Positions 6,517 through 8,266 of a stretch of DNA of 8,266 bases are shown piece by piece. Each line of letters starts with the position of its first letter. The stretch's first letter is position 1. The notes below the pieces were generated by a model. It did not search any database. It had not been told where the DNA came from and worked only from the letters and a program-made list of their open reading frames with translations. Made by a program: the position numbers and the translations under genes. Source of the DNA: an uncultured Bacteroidota bacterium (GTDB taxonomy: Bacteria; Bacteroidota; Bacteroidia; Chitinophagales; Chitinophagaceae); contig CAMLEX010000185.1 of the NCBI GenBank assembly GCA_946479055.1, positions 1 to 8,266 on the forward strand. Direction: 5' to 3'.

Positions 6517-7803
6517 CTATTTAATAATTACAGGGTATTTTACAAAAACTGCTTGCTTGCCCAGAAATTCACGAAATGCGGTTTCCGAATTAAACTGATC
6601 ACTGCTTTTTTCCCAACCTGCATAAAACCGGAATGTGACAGGTTTATCTTTATTAATAGTAGCAGCAATGATATACGTATTCTGAATGTCTGTTCCCTCG
6701 TTAGCCGTAATACCGAAGGCATTGAAAAATTCCTTTTTCATAATGAGGCCCATCCCCAATTTGTCATTGTTCTCTGTTTGTGTATCGTAGGTATAAAGAA
6801 TTTTACAATCCGCTGTATCCAGTTGATAAGATTGCTTGTTATGCAGGTTCACAATACCTGTTACTAATTCAGAGTTGACTGGTGCACCTGTCACCATCAC
6901 TTTACTTTCATAAAAATATTGGCCGCCACAGATACTGATCTCTTCGGTTAAAGAAACAGAGCTGCTATTATCCAACACTTTCCACCCGGGGTAATGTAAA
7001 CGAAAAATGGCTCGTACAGGTCCGTCTGCAATTTTTTCATAGATAACTTTTCCCATATTCATACCGCCCAATCTTACCAGGGTATCCCTACCATTATTAA
7101 GTGGTATCGATAATGCCAGAGATCCGGCACCCAGCGATTTGCCCACTTTTAAAATATCCATTCCCCATTCAGCTTGTTTGTGATAATTATTAGCCGTGTC
7201 CAATCCTACTTCGTCCAACACCATACGAGATGTTGTCTTTCCCCAGATGTCCTTTCCATTGCGTACGTCAAAATAAAGCCGGAAGCCAACTTTATCATTT
7301 TCCCAGGCAGGGCCTTCTGTCAAAAATGGCGGTAATGGTTGTTTAGTAAAATCAGTAGCCGCCTGGCCTGGTGGGATAGAATCTTTTACAAGATCATCGT
7401 CAAAACTATTATCAGCATTTTTTCTTTTATGTCTTGCATGAGCTTTTACTACCGCCTTAATAGTAACAGGTGCGTCGGCGACAGCAATAGAAAAACTAAT
7501 TTCTTCTTTTGGTTTCAATGAATATAAAAATGCGGCTTCATCCCAGTTACCATCTTTATCCAGATCATCATACTGCAGCACTACAGGCTTATTATCTTTT
7601 GTATTTAATACAGCATACTTTCCTAAAGGAATTTTTCCGATCTTTTCCTCCAGCACCGACCGCTTTACTACGATCAATTCATCGAGCCGCTCTATTTCTA
7701 GCGGATTCGTAACGGTTAATTGGTCCTCATGATCAGCAGCACACGATGCCATTAAAGAAACGGATATCAAAATGATTGTATTAAATAACAGGTTACGCTT
7801 CAT
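6517..7803 (-). CDS. DUF4861-family lipoprotein
   Basis: A 428-residue exported lipoprotein. The N-terminus has a lipoprotein signal: positive MKRN, a hydrophobic stretch, and the lipobox LMASC with lipidated Cys21. The mature protein begins CAADHEDQ; the acidic residues close to the cysteine resemble, loosely, the Bacteroidota lipoprotein export signal, so a surface location is possible. The body matches my recollection of DUF4861 proteins: an early LQYDDLDKDGNWDEAAFLY segment (77-94), in which Asp80, Asp82, Asp84 and Asp88 form an EF-hand-like DxDxDGxxD loop that may bind calcium, then EGPAWENDKVGFRLYFDVRN and the ADGPVRAIFRLHYPGW region. The family is found beside pectin and other uronic-acid polysaccharide genes in Bacteroidota, but its activity is not known to me. 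The kduI gene 46 bases downstream supports that setting. The start is the ATG at 7801..7803, preceded by an A-rich leader without a Shine-Dalgarno sequence. Confidence 0.85.
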   Translation of the reverse strand: MKRNLLFNTIILISVSLMASCAADHEDQLTVTNPLEIERLDELIVVKRSVLEEKIGKIPLGKYAVLNTKDNKPVVLQYDDLDKDGNWDEAAFLYSLKPKEEISFSIAVADAPVTIKAVVKAHARHKRKNADNSFDDDLVKDSIPPGQAATDFTKQPLPPFLTEGPAWENDKVGFRLYFDVRNGKDIWGKTTSRMVLDEVGLDTANNYHKQAEWGMDILKVGKSLGAGSLALSIPLNNGRDTLVRLGGMNMGKVIYEKIADGPVRAIFRLHYPGWKVLDNSSSVSLTEEISICGGQYFYESKVMVTGAPVNSELVTGIVNLHNKQSYQLDTADCKILYTYDTQTENNDKLGMGLIMKKEFFNAFGITANEGTDIQNTYIIAATINKDKPVTFRFYAGWEKSSDQFNSETAFREFLGKQAVFVKYPVIIK

Positions 7804-7901
7804 GTGTTAATTTTTATTGCTTTTTGGTCACATGTAATTCGCCATAAAAATTTTCATCGCGGTCTATATAAATTGCTCGAAAATTTTTATGCCTCATTTC
7901 A
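7804..7901. other. 98-bp gap before the DUF4861 lipoprotein gene
   Basis: AT-rich spacer between the tail gene's stop and the lipoprotein ATG. It is dominated by the 13-bp inverted repeat at 7843..7891. The remaining 40 bases next to the ATG are A-rich on the coding strand, as is common for translation starts in this group. No clear TAnnTTTG promoter box was found. Confidence 0.6.
7843..7891. repeat. Perfect 13-bp AT-rich inverted repeat
   Basis: Arms CATAAAAATTTTC (7843..7855) and GAAAATTTTTATG (7879..7891) are exact reverse complements with a 23-base spacer (7856..7878). It begins 11 bases after the stop of the upstream gene and ends 40 bases before the DUF4861 ATG. It may be a terminator or mRNA-end hairpin of the upstream gene, or a regulator-binding dyad. 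No T-run lies beyond the stem on the minus strand, but the stem itself ends in an A/T tract. Confidence 0.55.
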
Positions 7902-8266
7902 TTATTTATTATTTTGCTTAATGATATAAAAACTTTGTTCAACAGGTTCAGCTGATTGTATTTTATCCCCTGTACTTCTTCCATACTGCCATGCCACTAC
8001 CGTGACTTTAACTGGGTATTTACTGCGTAATGGCATTTTTGTAAACTCCAGCCTATTGGCTCTTATCTCAGCCGGGCCTTCTTTTACGTAGTAATAAACG
8101 CGGAGACCTGCAGACGAAGTGGCTGCAAGCGTGATTGATTTCACCCCTTGTTTTATATTTTCAATTTTTTGAAAAATTACTCTTTGTTCTGCTCCTTCTT
8201 TATTTACCAAAGGGAAAGGCATGGCCAATTGTTGGACAGCACTTTTATAGGTATCATCTCCTTTAT
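7902..8266 (-). CDS. Unrecognised protein, C-terminal part (cut by window edge)
   Basis: An open frame enters from the window edge and ends at the TAA at 7902..7904, giving about 121 C-terminal residues. It reads through from the edge (KGDDTYKSAVQQLAMPFPLV), so the apparent TTG start at 8228 is probably internal. The stretch from about SITLAATSSAGLRVYYYVKE to the end (GPAEIRANRLEFTKMPL, then VKVTVVAWQYGRS) has alternating hydrophobic residues and the GPA-x(5)-L-x-F pattern seen in Ig-like beta-sandwich repeats of secreted Bacteroidota proteins. I infer an extracellular or periplasmic C-terminal domain. The catalytic or main domain is outside the window, so no function is assigned. It lies upstream of the DUF4861 gene on the same strand, so it may belong to the same polysaccharide locus. 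Confidence 0.75.
   Translation of the reverse strand, partial: KGDDTYKSAVQQLAMPFPLVNKEGAEQRVIFQKIENIKQGVKSITLAATSSAGLRVYYYVKEGPAEIRANRLEFTKMPLRSKYPVKVTVVAWQYGRSTGDKIQSAEPVEQSFYIIKQNNK

Noticed and set aside
6424..6867. Plus-strand reading frame of 147 codons antisense to kduI and the DUF4861 gene
   Set aside because: It overlaps two well supported minus-strand genes, and its composition is what the antisense of those genes gives.
1..8266. CRISPR arrays, insertion sequences, tRNA or rRNA genes
   Set aside because: No regularly spaced repeats, transposase-like proteins or conserved RNA sequences were seen on either strand.

Overview
The window looks like Bacteroidota DNA, probably from the Chitinophagaceae or a near relative. 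This is inferred from the AT-leaning composition, the lack of clear Shine-Dalgarno sequences before otherwise good starts, a lipoprotein with a DUF4861-type body, and the style of the sensor kinases. All seven supported genes lie on the minus strand, so transcription runs from high to low coordinates.

Right-hand part (8266 to 5640), carbohydrate side. It holds the C-terminal tail of an unrecognised protein that runs off the edge (7902..8266), then a DUF4861-family lipoprotein (6517..7803), then kduI, 5-keto-4-deoxyuronate isomerase (5640..6470). KduI has all four metal ligands of the E. coli enzyme. KduI acts on the unsaturated uronate released by polysaccharide lyases, so this is probably the end of a locus for pectin or a related uronic-acid polymer. 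The 98-bp gap between the tail gene and the lipoprotein gene contains a perfect 13-bp inverted repeat.

Middle (4776 to 5639). About 860 bp hold no gene I can support. They contain a weak terminator-like hairpin after kduI, a strong orphan hairpin at 5393..5419, a cluster of CGGTTGAT/CAACCG repeats at 4853..4875, and a perfect 12-bp inverted repeat at 4790..4832 just before the next gene.

Left-hand part (4775 to 1), a compact signalling operon of four genes. The first is a membrane histidine kinase whose N-terminus aligns without gaps to the copper/ethylene-binding region of plant ETR1 and keeps all seven residues compared here. It is followed by four PAS domains and a HisKA/HATPase core. Next come a single-domain Rcp/CheY-like response regulator (2-base gap), a soluble REC-PAS-HisKA_3 kinase, and a NarL/FixJ-type response regulator cut by the window edge.

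The reading I favour is a two-tier phosphorelay: the ETR1-like kinase signals to the single-domain regulator and/or the receiver of the second kinase, and the second kinase drives the NarL-type regulator. The most interesting point is a candidate bacterial ethylene (or other small hydrophobic ligand) sensor next to genes for using plant-type polysaccharide. Any functional link between the two halves is inference.
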